39,764 nucleotides of DNA, taken from Phycisphaeraceae bacterium (lineage in GTDB: Bacteria > Planctomycetota > Phycisphaerae > Phycisphaerales > Phycisphaeraceae). This document shows, piece by piece, positions 30,263 to 37,886 of the stretch. The stretch is from assembly GCA_002686995.1 (NCBI GenBank), contig NYZC01000187.1, positions 1 through 39,764 on the forward strand, given 5' to 3'. The stretch's first letter is position 1. Each line of letters opens with the position of its first letter. The notes beneath the pieces were generated by a model. It did no database searches, was not told the origin of the DNA, and worked only from the letters and a program-made list of their open reading frames with translations. The translations under genes were made by a program, and so were the position numbers.

Positions 30263-33205
30263 TCAAAGCGTTGACGCGCTGGTCGTTGGTGCATCGTCTA
30301 TCTTCAGGATCCGGAGGTCGCCCGGTGGGACTTCGACGTCAAAAGCATATTGGCCGCCCTCTTCGCGCACGGTGAGTTCGCTGCCGTCGATCCAGTCCGT
30401 TACCAATGACGGTCGATGCTCTGACGTGATGCCGATGCGCTGATGGTGGCGCTCGTCGATCACTTCGTCCTCCGTCGGCACCTTGTACACGCCACGGTTG
30501 TTGATTACGGTCAGAAACCAGGCGGTTTCGATGCGGTTGACGACGTACTCGACGTCGCCGCTCACCTGGAAGGGCAGCAGGCCGGAGGTCAACCAGGCGA
30601 GCATGTGTGGCAGGAAGCAGACGCCGTTGAGGTTGTCCTGGACGAGGAACGGCACGGTGGTCAGGACGACGGCGCCGTTGCCGACGCGGTGGTGCGTGAC
30701 GAGCGGAAGACTGTCCGGGGTGTCGAATACGACCTTCGCGCCGTTCGGCTCCACGACTCGTGCCGAGAACGCACCGGCGTGCAGGATCTCGCCCGTTTCG
30801 ACGCAACGCGCTTCGTGAGCAGGTTCGTTGCGCTCCGTCACCGTGGCACCGAGCAACTCCACCGGAAAAGCCTCTCCAAGCTGAGCGACGTTGATGACCA
30901 GGGTGCCGCCGCTGCGAACGTAACGGTCGAGGCGTTCGGTCAGCCCATCGTTCATGTCGACGGCGACGTCGCCGATGGTCATGAGCATGGGGTAGGCGTC
31001 CAGGTGCTCCTGCGTCGCCGTCGAAAGCATGATGTCGAAGATGTCGCCGTACGGCGTCGGCGACAGCAGGTGCCATTCGTTGAACGGCTCGAACTGGTGG
31101 GGATAGATCACCTGGAACAGCGCTTCCTTCATGTGGTCGCTCGCATCAAGCGGTACCGACCCCCACGAAAGCTGCGGGCAGATGTCGGGCAGGATCGGGT
31201 GGCCGTTCCAGCCGTGCATGCGGTCGAGCACGATGCCGAACGGCGTGCAGCAGGTGCCGCGATCGGGATGCGTCGCGGCGAACGCGAAGAAGTCGTCGGC
31301 GACCTCGCCCATCGGTGACAGCGCGGTCCGGCCGTCAGGGGTCATGTCGGTTTCGTATCCCGGCGACTCGTTCTTGAGCGAAGCCGTGCCCCACATGTAG
31401 GTCAGGTAGAGCATGCGCTTGTACCAGGAGATCGAGCTTCCTCCGGTCGGCGACTTCTGCGTGTCGAACGGGTGGCGGTTGACGAGGTAGTGATTCTGAA
31501 TCCAGTTGTGCGTGTCGTGGGCGCCGGGAGCGATATAGGAATGCCAGGTCCTGTCGTACTGCCTTGCCGCGCCCCGCGCGAAGAGGATGTTGAGCTGCAC
31601 TTCCGGCGCCACCCCCGGTTCGTCCATGAAGCCGACGCCTCCGCCCCATTCGCCGGCGTAATGGTCGTAGTGCCAAGTCGCGCACATCGGCAGGATGTTG
31701 TCGTAGCGCGTGGCAGCGCGTTCACGGTACCACTGCTCCGCACGCGCGTAGCCTTCGGCGCGCGTTACAGCGGCTGGAAGCTCGGTCGACCAGAACACGT
31801 AGCAGTCCGACCACTCGGTCGATGAGAAGCCGAGAAAGAGGTCGGCGGCCTCTCGCTGGATGCGCTCGTGAATCTCGGGTGTGATTTCCGGATTGGCGGC
31901 GCCTTCATCCTCCATCGAATCCTCGGTGAAGCGCGAGTGGATGCTGAATGGCAGTCCGGCTTCGATCATGCTGCTGACCGTCGCGGGATCGGAGTTGAAG
32001 GCGTCGCCGCCCAGGCCGACGAGGTGCGGCGCGAACATGAGACCCAGCTCGCGCGCCCGGGCGAACGGTGGGTCGACATCCGAGCAGATGTAATGGGCGC
32101 CCAGCGTGGGGCGCGGGGCCCATCGGGGGCTCGGGGAAGGCGGGCGGCGTCGCGGCAGGGGGGAGATCCGCGGGGTGACGGGACGGCCCGATGCCGGCTG
32201 CTCCGGGACGAGCAGCACGCGGTTCGTGGCGAGCAGCGCGCCGGATGCGTTCTCGATCTCGACGTCGTGAAGGCCGTAGTCGAGGTCGACGTCGCCTGCC
32301 AGGTATCCCCATTCGTGACCGGTGAATCGCTCGTCGGGCGCGCGCTCGACGATCGTCTGCGGTGCGCGTTTGCACGCCACGGGCCTGCCGTCAATGCGAA
32401 CGACGTATTCGTCCGAGGCCGGCGGCTCGCCCACTCTCGACGACACGACGCGCGCGTGAACGCGATACCGCCCCGGCCGGCGCACGAACGCCTGCCAGCG
32501 CAGCAGGTCGCCCTGGTTGCGCAACGCGGCCAACACGTCGGCACCCCGCGCCGCGGTCATGCGCCCGTATCCGCCGAGGCTGTCGATGCTCTGATCGGGG
32601 CCGGTCGCGCCGTCGATCTTCTTTGCCGAGCGCGCCATCAGGAGCACTTCGCAGTCGATGATGAGCCGATCGTCCAGTTCGAACATGATTCGGCGGCTGC
32701 CCGGACCGGGCGCCGACGTCGGCGCGCCCGTGTCCTCTTCGAGGCGCGCGTCGACGAGGTCAACCAGCATTCGATCCCGCCCGCTGCCGGTGATTACAAG
32801 CTCGCGCGCACCGCGCAGGTCGACCTCGATCGGCACGGTTGCGCCGGCGTCGACCTGCCAGCGGCCGGCTTCGACGTCGTCGAGCCGGACGACGAGCTCC
32901 CAGGATTCCGGATCGGGTTCGGCGTCATCAACGCCGCCGATCGCACGGAAGGTCCGACACGGCCGCTCGATCGCGTACGTCAGCACGAACGGCGTGCCGG
33001 TGCCGATACCCTTTTCGAAGGTCTGGCCCCCGACGATGATCGGGCGCATCGGCCGGTGCTTCCCGTCGTCGGGCTCACCGCGCTCCGCAGCGCTGTGGTC
33101 GCACTGGTAGGTCGCAAGCCCGTAGGAGAACGTGCGTCGCTTGGCTTCGAGGAGCGTGGCGAGGCCGTTCGGGGAATAAGGGCGCAGATCCGAGAGATAT
33201 GTCAT
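30263..33205 (-). CDS. NPCBM-containing glycoside-hydrolase-like protein
   Basis: A 980-residue multi-domain protein. Residues about 1-155 match the NPCBM carbohydrate-binding module (MTYLSDLRPYSPNG, TFEKGIGTGTPFVLTY, FRAIGGVDDAEPDPESWELV). A second sandwich follows (MFELDDRLIIDCEVLLMARS, GRYRVHARVVSS, YGLHDVEIENASGA), then a TIM barrel (GAHYICSDVDPPFARARELG, FSSTEWSDCYVFWSTELP, GVGFMDEPGVAPEVQLNILF). A flavodoxin-like segment (YPMLMTIGDVAVDMNDGL, LDRYVRSGGTLVINVAQLG) resembles the trimerisation domain of GH42 beta-galactosidases, and a beta-rich tail ends it. No signal peptide is evident. I chose the ATG at 33205 because a start at 33250 would translate a palindromic repeat (33217-33240). 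A glycosidase role is inferred. Confidence 0.82.
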   Translation of the reverse strand: MTYLSDLRPYSPNGLATLLEAKRRTFSYGLATYQCDHSAAERGEPDDGKHRPMRPIIVGGQTFEKGIGTGTPFVLTYAIERPCRTFRAIGGVDDAEPDPESWELVVRLDDVEAGRWQVDAGATVPIEVDLRGARELVITGSGRDRMLVDLVDARLEEDTGAPTSAPGPGSRRIMFELDDRLIIDCEVLLMARSAKKIDGATGPDQSIDSLGGYGRMTAARGADVLAALRNQGDLLRWQAFVRRPGRYRVHARVVSSRVGEPPASDEYVVRIDGRPVACKRAPQTIVERAPDERFTGHEWGYLAGDVDLDYGLHDVEIENASGALLATNRVLLVPEQPASGRPVTPRISPLPRRRPPSPSPRWAPRPTLGAHYICSDVDPPFARARELGLMFAPHLVGLGGDAFNSDPATVSSMIEAGLPFSIHSRFTEDSMEDEGAANPEITPEIHERIQREAADLFLGFSSTEWSDCYVFWSTELPAAVTRAEGYARAEQWYRERAATRYDNILPMCATWHYDHYAGEWGGGVGFMDEPGVAPEVQLNILFARGAARQYDRTWHSYIAPGAHDTHNWIQNHYLVNRHPFDTQKSPTGGSSISWYKRMLYLTYMWGTASLKNESPGYETDMTPDGRTALSPMGEVADDFFAFAATHPDRGTCCTPFGIVLDRMHGWNGHPILPDICPQLSWGSVPLDASDHMKEALFQVIYPHQFEPFNEWHLLSPTPYGDIFDIMLSTATQEHLDAYPMLMTIGDVAVDMNDGLTERLDRYVRSGGTLVINVAQLGEAFPVELLGATVTERNEPAHEARCVETGEILHAGAFSARVVEPNGAKVVFDTPDSLPLVTHHRVGNGAVVLTTVPFLVQDNLNGVCFLPHMLAWLTSGLLPFQVSGDVEYVVNRIETAWFLTVINNRGVYKVPTEDEVIDERHHQRIGITSEHRPSLVTDWIDGSELTVREEGGQYAFDVEVPPGDLRILKIDDAPTTSASTL

Positions 33206-33216
33206 GGGGCGAGCGT

Positions 33217-33240
33217 CCGGGCCGACGCGGCCCGGCTCGG
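33217..33240. repeat. 24-base palindromic repeat (CCGGGCCG...CGGCCCGG)
   Basis: Its complement matches 39478-39501 with two mismatches. The core CCGGGCCG/CGGCCCGG forms a hairpin. Both copies lie just upstream of minus-strand hydrolase-like genes (starting at 33205 and 39431). Confidence 0.6.
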
Positions 33241-33258
33241 CCGAGCCCATTAAATTCC

Positions 33259-33287
33259 TTGACTTAGCGCAGGTATGCTAGGATAAT
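33259..33287 (+). promoter_or_regulatory. Sigma-70-type promoter for the pseudopilin genes
   Basis: TTGACT (33259-33264), a 17-base spacer, GATAAT (33282-33287): five of six consensus bases in each box with ideal spacing. It stands in an AT-rich dip about 45 bases before the first pseudopilin ATG at 33331. Confidence 0.7.
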
Positions 33288-33330
33288 TTAGAGACTCAGG
33301 CTTCATTTGTTCTTCGAGGTGCGATACGCG

Positions 33331-34068
33331 ATGCGTCCAATTCGTGAAATTCGTGGGTTCACGCTGATCGAGCTGCTGGTCGTGATATCGATCATCGCGC
33401 TGCTCGTTGCGCTGCTGCTGCCGGCGATCAAGCGGTCCAAGAGCACGGCACTGCGCCTGCAATGCCAGTCGAACCTGCATCAGATCGGCATCGCGACGAT
33501 CGGATACGCCGGCGAGAACGAGGGGTGGACGACCGTGCTTCGGATGACCGGTGCGTGCGGACCCGGCGAGGACCACCGTTACGGATACGGGGCATGGTTC
33601 TACAGCCAGCCGTTGTCGCTGGGACTGCTGGTTTCCGAGGGCTTCATCGGCGAGGGCTCGGCGCACGTGCTGTTCTGCCCGGTTCAGACCAATCACAGTC
33701 ACATCTATGACGGGATCATCGGGTGGAAGCCTTCCCCTGAAGTGCTCGCCTCCTATACCGGATCGCCGCCGCCGAGCGGGGGCGGATGGGGTTCTTCGGA
33801 CTGGTACGTGGCGACCGGGTACTTCGCGCGGCAGTCACTGAACCTGGGCGAGCTTGCGACGCGGCGCGGCATCGCCGCCGACATGTGGTACGCGGGCCAG
33901 GCGATCGACGCGCACACCGATCCTCTCGGATCGAATGTCGTCTATTCCGATGCTTCGGTCGAATGGCTCGACGACCGTGATACCCAATGGCCCATGAACT
34001 TCTGGGGCTGGCCGGCGGGGTGCGACGACATCGCCGACGTCTGGAGACAGATCGACGAGAAGGGTTGA
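33331..34068 (+). CDS. Type II secretion/type IV pilin-like pseudopilin 1
   Basis: A 245-residue protein with a class III leader: short basic MRPIREIRG, cleavage before F10, then [20 protein letters not shown] with the conserved glutamate at +5. A basic stretch and [20 protein letters not shown] follow, as in the DUF1559-type pseudopilins abundant in Planctomycetota. Near the C-terminus [19 protein letters not shown] recalls the H-x9-DG tail of those proteins in degenerate form. It is inserted in the inner membrane, cleaved and methylated by a prepilin peptidase, and may join a secretion pilus or surface structure; this is family knowledge. The codons for residues 3-9 coincide with a widespread repeat-like string (CCAATTCGTGAAATTCGTGG). 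A close paralogue follows after 12 bases. Confidence 0.88.
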   Translation: MRPIREIRGFTLIELLVVISIIALLVALLLPAIKRSKSTALRLQCQSNLHQIGIATIGYAGENEGWTTVLRMTGACGPGEDHRYGYGAWFYSQPLSLGLLVSEGFIGEGSAHVLFCPVQTNHSHIYDGIIGWKPSPEVLASYTGSPPPSGGGWGSSDWYVATGYFARQSLNLGELATRRGIAADMWYAGQAIDAHTDPLGSNVVYSDASVEWLDDRDTQWPMNFWGWPAGCDDIADVWRQIDEKG

Positions 34069-34080
34069 GTGGCGGCAGGC

Positions 34081-34803
34081 ATGATGCAAAGTCGAAAAGG
34101 TTTCACCCTCATTGAACTGCTGGTGGTGATCTCCATCATCGCCCTGCTGATCGCGCTGCTTCTGCCGGCGATCAAGCGCTCCAAGACCATTGCGCTGCGC
34201 CTGCAGTGCCAGTCGAATCTGCACCAGATCGGCGTCGCGGTCAATAGCTATGCGGGCGAGAACGAGGGGTGGACGCCCGTTCTTCGTTGGGGCGGTTCCG
34301 AGGATTCCAGGTACGGTTACGGTGCCTGGTTCAACAATCGTCCGCTCGCCCTCGGCCTGCTCGCGGCCGGCGGTTATGTGGGCGAGGGTGAGGCGGCGAA
34401 GGTCTTCTACTGCCCGGTGCAGAAGGATCACAGCCACGTCTGGGATGGCGTCGTCGGCTGGGATCCCGATCCGGCGGTGATGGCCGCCTACACGGGCACC
34501 GCGCCGGCCAGCGGTGGCGGTTGGCGCTCCACGGACTGGTGGGTCTCCACCGGCTACTTCATGCGGCGATCTCAGAACCTCGGCGAGATGCAGTCCCGGC
34601 GCGCCATAGCCGGCGACATGTGGTATGCGGGCCATGGCTTCGATGCGCACAACGATCCGCTGGGCGCGAACATCGTGTTTACCGATTCGTCGGTGGTGTG
34701 GTTCGACGACAGCGAGGTCGGCTGGATCTCGCTCAGCGCGTCGACGATATCTCTGATCGACCAGGTGTGGGACTGGATCGACGAGGACGCCGGAGGGTTC
34801 TGA
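34081..34803 (+). CDS. Type II secretion/type IV pilin-like pseudopilin 2
   Basis: A 240-residue tandem paralogue of the gene just upstream. The leader MMQSRKG is cleaved before [20 protein letters not shown]. Long stretches are shared with the first copy: [42 protein letters not shown] and DPLG-N. The tail [14 protein letters not shown] corresponds to [14 protein letters not shown]. An in-frame GTG at 34069 abuts the first gene's stop but the ATG at 34081 gives a normal leader length and has AGG close before it. Tandem duplication with divergence suggests two subunits of one structure or a duplicated minor pseudopilin. A REP-like inverted pair follows (34845-34951) and may end or protect the transcript. 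Confidence 0.88.
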   Translation: MMQSRKGFTLIELLVVISIIALLIALLLPAIKRSKTIALRLQCQSNLHQIGVAVNSYAGENEGWTPVLRWGGSEDSRYGYGAWFNNRPLALGLLAAGGYVGEGEAAKVFYCPVQKDHSHVWDGVVGWDPDPAVMAAYTGTAPASGGGWRSTDWWVSTGYFMRRSQNLGEMQSRRAIAGDMWYAGHGFDAHNDPLGANIVFTDSSVVWFDDSEVGWISLSASTISLIDQVWDWIDEDAGGF

Positions 34804-34844
34804 ACCCACCCCGCCCGAACCAATTCAGCCACGGCGACCTGGCG

Positions 34845-34951
34845 TACCGCGCGGCGTAAGCCCGCGGGTCAGCGGCACATGGAGCAAGTTACGGTGTCGG
34901 CCTCATGCCACCGTGTCCGCGGTCCACCCGCCGGCTTACGCCGGCGGTACG
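34845..34951. repeat. REP/BIME-like inverted pair
   Basis: A GC-rich unit containing GCGGCGTAAGCCCGCGGGT (34851-34869) and an inverted related unit, palindrome CGCCGGCTTACGCCGGCG (34929-34946), are separated by about 55 bases that hold a nested inverted repeat (ACGGTG/CACCGT). The first unit recurs exactly over 26 bases at 39712-39737. Confidence 0.65.
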
Positions 34952-35018
34952 CCATCAATGGTGGGAGTTGCACCCGATCACTCTCCTAACAAATCGGTCT
35001 CATTTTTCATTCCGGGTC

Positions 35019-35047
35019 TTGACCGACTTCATTTCCGCTGCTACGAT
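35019..35047 (+). promoter_or_regulatory. Promoter with extended -10 for the PEP-CTERM gene
   Basis: TTGACC (35019-35024), 17 bases, TACGAT (35042-35047), with TGC directly before the -10 box as in extended -10 promoters. The predicted leader is about 170 bases. Confidence 0.6.
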
Positions 35048-35213
35048 TCCGCAAGTTCAGTTCCACGTTCTCAATACGTGGACCCTGGAGGGCGTGATTA
35101 AAGGTAGGAAGTCAACCAGATTTGGTATCTCAGGAAGGAATAAGAACTGAAGGTTGTCGGAATGTTTCCGCGGCCTTCGTTGTCGTTGAAAGAATTTTAT
35201 CTCGTCTCTTAGA

Positions 35214-35219
35214 AAGGAG
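35214..35219 (+). promoter_or_regulatory. Strong ribosome-binding site AAGGAG
   Basis: AAGGAG six bases before the ATG at 35226, one of the clearest in the window, suggesting high expression of the PEP-CTERM protein. Confidence 0.75.
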
Positions 35220-35225
35220 AGTCCA

Positions 35226-36107
35226 ATGAGATTCAGCAGGTTCATGGTGGCAGCGCTGGTGGCTGTCGGGTTCGTCCTCTCGTTTGCCGCGTCCTCACAG
35301 GCCGTCATCACGGTCTGGGTGCCGTTCGACACGGACAAGGACGGCAAGGCCCCTGGGCAGCCCTTCCCGCACTTCTTCGACAATCCCGGTGCTTCGCGAC
35401 CGCTCGGTCCCGGCCAGCCAGGCTTCGGTAATGCGTTGTCCGGCAGCGGCGGTGCCGCGAACTGGTGCGGTGACGGCACCTCGTGCTTCATGAATGACGG
35501 AAGCGTCACCGGCGCCGAGGGCACGATCGAGTTCTGGGTCAGCCCCAACTGGGACGGCACGAACCAGGGTGGCGGCGGCGTCGGCGGATCGGGTGCACGA
35601 CAGGAATTCCTGCATATGGGCGGCACTTCGGTCGGCCCGACCGCGGGCGTGAACATCGGCATCTTCAACAACAACTTCCCCAACGACGGCGGTCAGCTTT
35701 TCGCCTCGGTCAAGGACACGGACAGCAGCAACAAGATCATCGAGAGCAACGACGCCTTCGGTCCGAACTTCACCGGCTCGACGCGGGACTGGACGATCGG
35801 CAGTTGGCACCATATCGCATTCACATGGGATGCCAGCACGTACACGACCTGGATGGACGGAGATCGGATCGGGCAGGTGGCTGCGGGTACCGGGGTCGCG
35901 TGGCCGGCCGACATGTGGCTTGGCGGCGCCGGTGGGCCTAGCGCGGCGTTCAACGGCAAGATCGACGATTTCACGATCCGCAACAACGTGCAGTACGACC
36001 CGAGTCTTGAATCCTACACGGTTCCCAACGCCCCGGCTCCCGAGCCGGCGACGGTCCTGTTCCTCGTGGCCGGTGGTCTGCTTGCCGGCGTGCGGCGTCG
36101 CAAATGA
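35226..36107 (+). CDS. PEP-CTERM sorted LamG-domain secreted protein
   Basis: A 293-residue exported protein. Residues 1-26 are a signal peptide ending SSQA. A LamG/concanavalin-like fold occupies about 30-260: TIEFWVSPNWDGTN, SWHHIAFTWDASTYTTWMDG, DRIG, and MWLGGAGGPSAAFNGKIDDF. The C-terminus is a PEP-CTERM sorting signal: APEPAT, a hydrophobic helix VLFLVAGGLLAGV and RRRK. Proteins with this tail are processed at the membrane by an exosortase (EpsH-type) and released or attached to the cell surface; this is established for the signal, not shown here. No exosortase is in the window. The gene has its own promoter, strong ribosome-binding site and a perfect terminator, so it is a single-gene, probably highly expressed unit. 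Confidence 0.92.
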   Translation: MRFSRFMVAALVAVGFVLSFAASSQAVITVWVPFDTDKDGKAPGQPFPHFFDNPGASRPLGPGQPGFGNALSGSGGAANWCGDGTSCFMNDGSVTGAEGTIEFWVSPNWDGTNQGGGGVGGSGARQEFLHMGGTSVGPTAGVNIGIFNNNFPNDGGQLFASVKDTDSSNKIIESNDAFGPNFTGSTRDWTIGSWHHIAFTWDASTYTTWMDGDRIGQVAAGTGVAWPADMWLGGAGGPSAAFNGKIDDFTIRNNVQYDPSLESYTVPNAPAPEPATVLFLVAGGLLAGVRRRK

Positions 36108-36135
36108 GAATCTGAATATCAGCAATGTCTGACCC

Positions 36136-36172
36136 ACCGGCGCGCTGCACATGCAGCGCGCCGGTTTTTTTT
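36136..36172 (+). terminator. Rho-independent terminator after the PEP-CTERM gene
   Basis: A perfect 14-base stem (ACCGGCGCGCTGCA with its complement, loop CA) followed by eight T. It starts 28 bases after the stop codon at 36107. Confidence 0.95.
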
Positions 36173-36191
36173 GCGCTGCTACGATGGCCAT

Positions 36192-36274
36192 CGACCCCCC
36201 CAACCCCCCCTTGCGAAGGGGGGGCTTCTGCGCATCAAAGCCCCCCCTTCGTAAGGGGGGGTTGGGGGGGGTCG
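36192..36274. repeat. Double C/G-run palindrome
   Basis: Two hairpins of C7/G7 runs face each other and the whole 83-base block is an inverted repeat, from CGACCCCCCCAACC at the left to GGTTGGGGGGGGTCG at the right, with a 16-base centre CTTCTGCGCATCAAAG. A half-copy is at 11110-11143. Translation through it yields the spurious PLRKGG-type peptides often seen in annotated genomes. Confidence 0.8.
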
Positions 36275-36294
36275 GTCGCATGCCGAGCTACCCC

Positions 36295-36321
36295 ATGGAC
36301 TACATGGACTACATGGACAGC
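36295..36321. repeat. Triple 9-base repeat before the propeller gene
   Basis: CATGGACTA, CATGGACTA, CATGGACAG: tandem 9-mers immediately upstream of the ATG at 36325 and in frame with it, giving a choice of starts (Met-Asp-Tyr repeats). The placement leaves the true start of that gene uncertain. Confidence 0.6.
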
Positions 36322-36324
36322 ACG

Positions 36325-37860
36325 ATGCTGGTGATTCTCGATCACCCGCAGCTATTCCTCGACAACCTGATGGTCGAGGCGTCGCACGACCTGACGAAGA
36401 CGACGCACCAGCCGAGCAGGGATCCTGTTAACCCGCTGATTCGCAAGGACCGCCCCTGGGAGCACGTTCCGTATTTCACCTGCAGTAACCACGTCGTGCT
36501 GCGCGACGCGCGCGACGGAATCTTCAAGTGCTGGTACGAGGATCTGATCGATCACAGCGGCCGGACGTACCTGGTCGAAGCACGCCAGTGCTACGCGGAG
36601 AGCGAGGACGGTCTGCACTGGGAGAAGCCCGAGCTTGACGTACACGAGGAGGACGGGCGCCGGACCAACGTCGTGCTCGGTGGAGGCGGCGGGACCGAGC
36701 ATGCCCATTCGTGCGGAGTCGTCGAGGACCTGCATCCGCCGGACGAGTCGAAGCGGTTCCGCGCGATCTTTTCGCACTATCCGCCGTTCGAGGGGCAGAT
36801 CAGGGCGGCGCGCTCACCGGACGGCATTCACTGGCGCCTCGAGGAGCAGCCAGTCGCGTTCGGCAACCTCGGGCGCACGATGGGCGACGCCTCGATCCTC
36901 GACTACGACCCGGACAGCCGGACTTTCATCGTAACCTGCCGGCACCGGTACCAGTGCGGCCCGGCGCTCAACCCGAGGCATCCTGCGGGGCCGACCAACC
37001 CCGGCCCGCGGTACCCGCACGACTTCGCGAAGCAGAACCGCCGCCGCATCTGGCAGGCCGAAAGCGCCGACATGGTGCACTGGAGCCAGCCGCACCTGGT
37101 GCTGCGCGCCGACGACGAGGAGGACAACATTGACGACGGTTTCTACGCGATGGCGCAATGCGCCTACGCCGGGATCTACCTCGGGTTCCTGAGCGTGTTC
37201 CACCGGACGTCGAACCGGATGGACGTCCAGCTTGTCTTCAGCCGCGACCGCCGGCGCTGGATCCGGGCAAACCGGCGCCAGCCGTGGCTGAAGACGGGCG
37301 ACGAAGGATGCTGGGACCAGGGCATGGTCGCGGCGTCGTCGGCGATCCAGGAGGTCGGCGACGAGCTTTTCTTTTTCTACGGCGGGGCGTTCTGCCACCA
37401 CGACTACTGGATATGGGGACCGCGCGAGGGGATGGATCATCCGGAGATTGCGGATCCGGGGCTGGTCCGTTTCGGTCTTGGATTAGCGCGCCTGCGCAAG
37501 CACGGCTTCGTGTCCTTCGACGCCGGACCGATGCGCGAAGGCATGCTGGTGACGCGTCCGTTTCTCTCGGAGGGGGAGCGCCTGGTGATCAACGCGCGTT
37601 GCGGCGCGAATGGCTACGTGCGGGTCGAGGCGCTTGATGCCCGTGACGAGGTTCTTGCGGATCGCGGCCGTGAACAGTGCGATGTCTTCACCGGGGACGA
37701 CACGGCGCACACCGTGACTTGGAACGGTGACGCGGCGCTGCCTGTCGCCCGCATGGAGGTCGGCGGCGACACGATGTTCCCGTGGAAGTCGCAACCGCCG
37801 CACCGCAAGCTGCGGTTTTACATGAAGGATGCGGAGCTTTATTCGTTTCGAGTGGTGTAG
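36325..37860 (+). CDS. Five-bladed beta-propeller glycosidase-like protein, paralogue of 8945-10396
   Basis: A 511-residue protein without a signal peptide. It begins LVILDHPQLFLDNLMVE and PLIRKDRPWEHVPYF, then shows propeller blades YAESEDGLHWEKPEL, RSPDGIHWRLEEQP, WQAESADMVHWSQP and FSRDRRRWIRANR. The final ~100 residues (MREGMLVTRPFLSEGERL to KDAELYSFRVV) are a beta-sandwich-like tail. The opening aspartate context, blade phrase and tail ending match the protein at 8945-10396, which has the same size and order. Start chosen at ATG 36325; upstream in-frame ATGs lie in a 9-base repeat and a C/G palindrome and are unlikely. Hydrolase activity is inferred from fold. It converges on the GH32 gene with 26 bases between stops. 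Confidence 0.75.
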   Translation: MLVILDHPQLFLDNLMVEASHDLTKTTHQPSRDPVNPLIRKDRPWEHVPYFTCSNHVVLRDARDGIFKCWYEDLIDHSGRTYLVEARQCYAESEDGLHWEKPELDVHEEDGRRTNVVLGGGGGTEHAHSCGVVEDLHPPDESKRFRAIFSHYPPFEGQIRAARSPDGIHWRLEEQPVAFGNLGRTMGDASILDYDPDSRTFIVTCRHRYQCGPALNPRHPAGPTNPGPRYPHDFAKQNRRRIWQAESADMVHWSQPHLVLRADDEEDNIDDGFYAMAQCAYAGIYLGFLSVFHRTSNRMDVQLVFSRDRRRWIRANRRQPWLKTGDEGCWDQGMVAASSAIQEVGDELFFFYGGAFCHHDYWIWGPREGMDHPEIADPGLVRFGLGLARLRKHGFVSFDAGPMREGMLVTRPFLSEGERLVINARCGANGYVRVEALDARDEVLADRGREQCDVFTGDDTAHTVTWNGDAALPVARMEVGGDTMFPWKSQPPHRKLRFYMKDAELYSFRVV

Positions 37861-37886
37861 GACAGGTTTTCAACTGTCCGAAGCAT

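Larger units (their letters stand above)
34804..35225. other. Intergenic region with REP-like pair, promoter and long leader
   Basis: No gene. It holds the REP-like pair (34845-34951), a promoter (35019-35047) and, after the expected start near 35054, about 170 bases of leader to the PEP-CTERM gene ATG. The leader contains a small hairpin CCACGTTCTCAATACGTGG (35062-35080) but I recognise no known riboswitch. Confidence 0.6.

Noticed and set aside
36151..36324. N-terminal extension of the propeller protein with PLRKGG-type peptides
   Set aside because: It is translation of the C/G palindrome and 9-base repeats, a well-known source of false protein ends.
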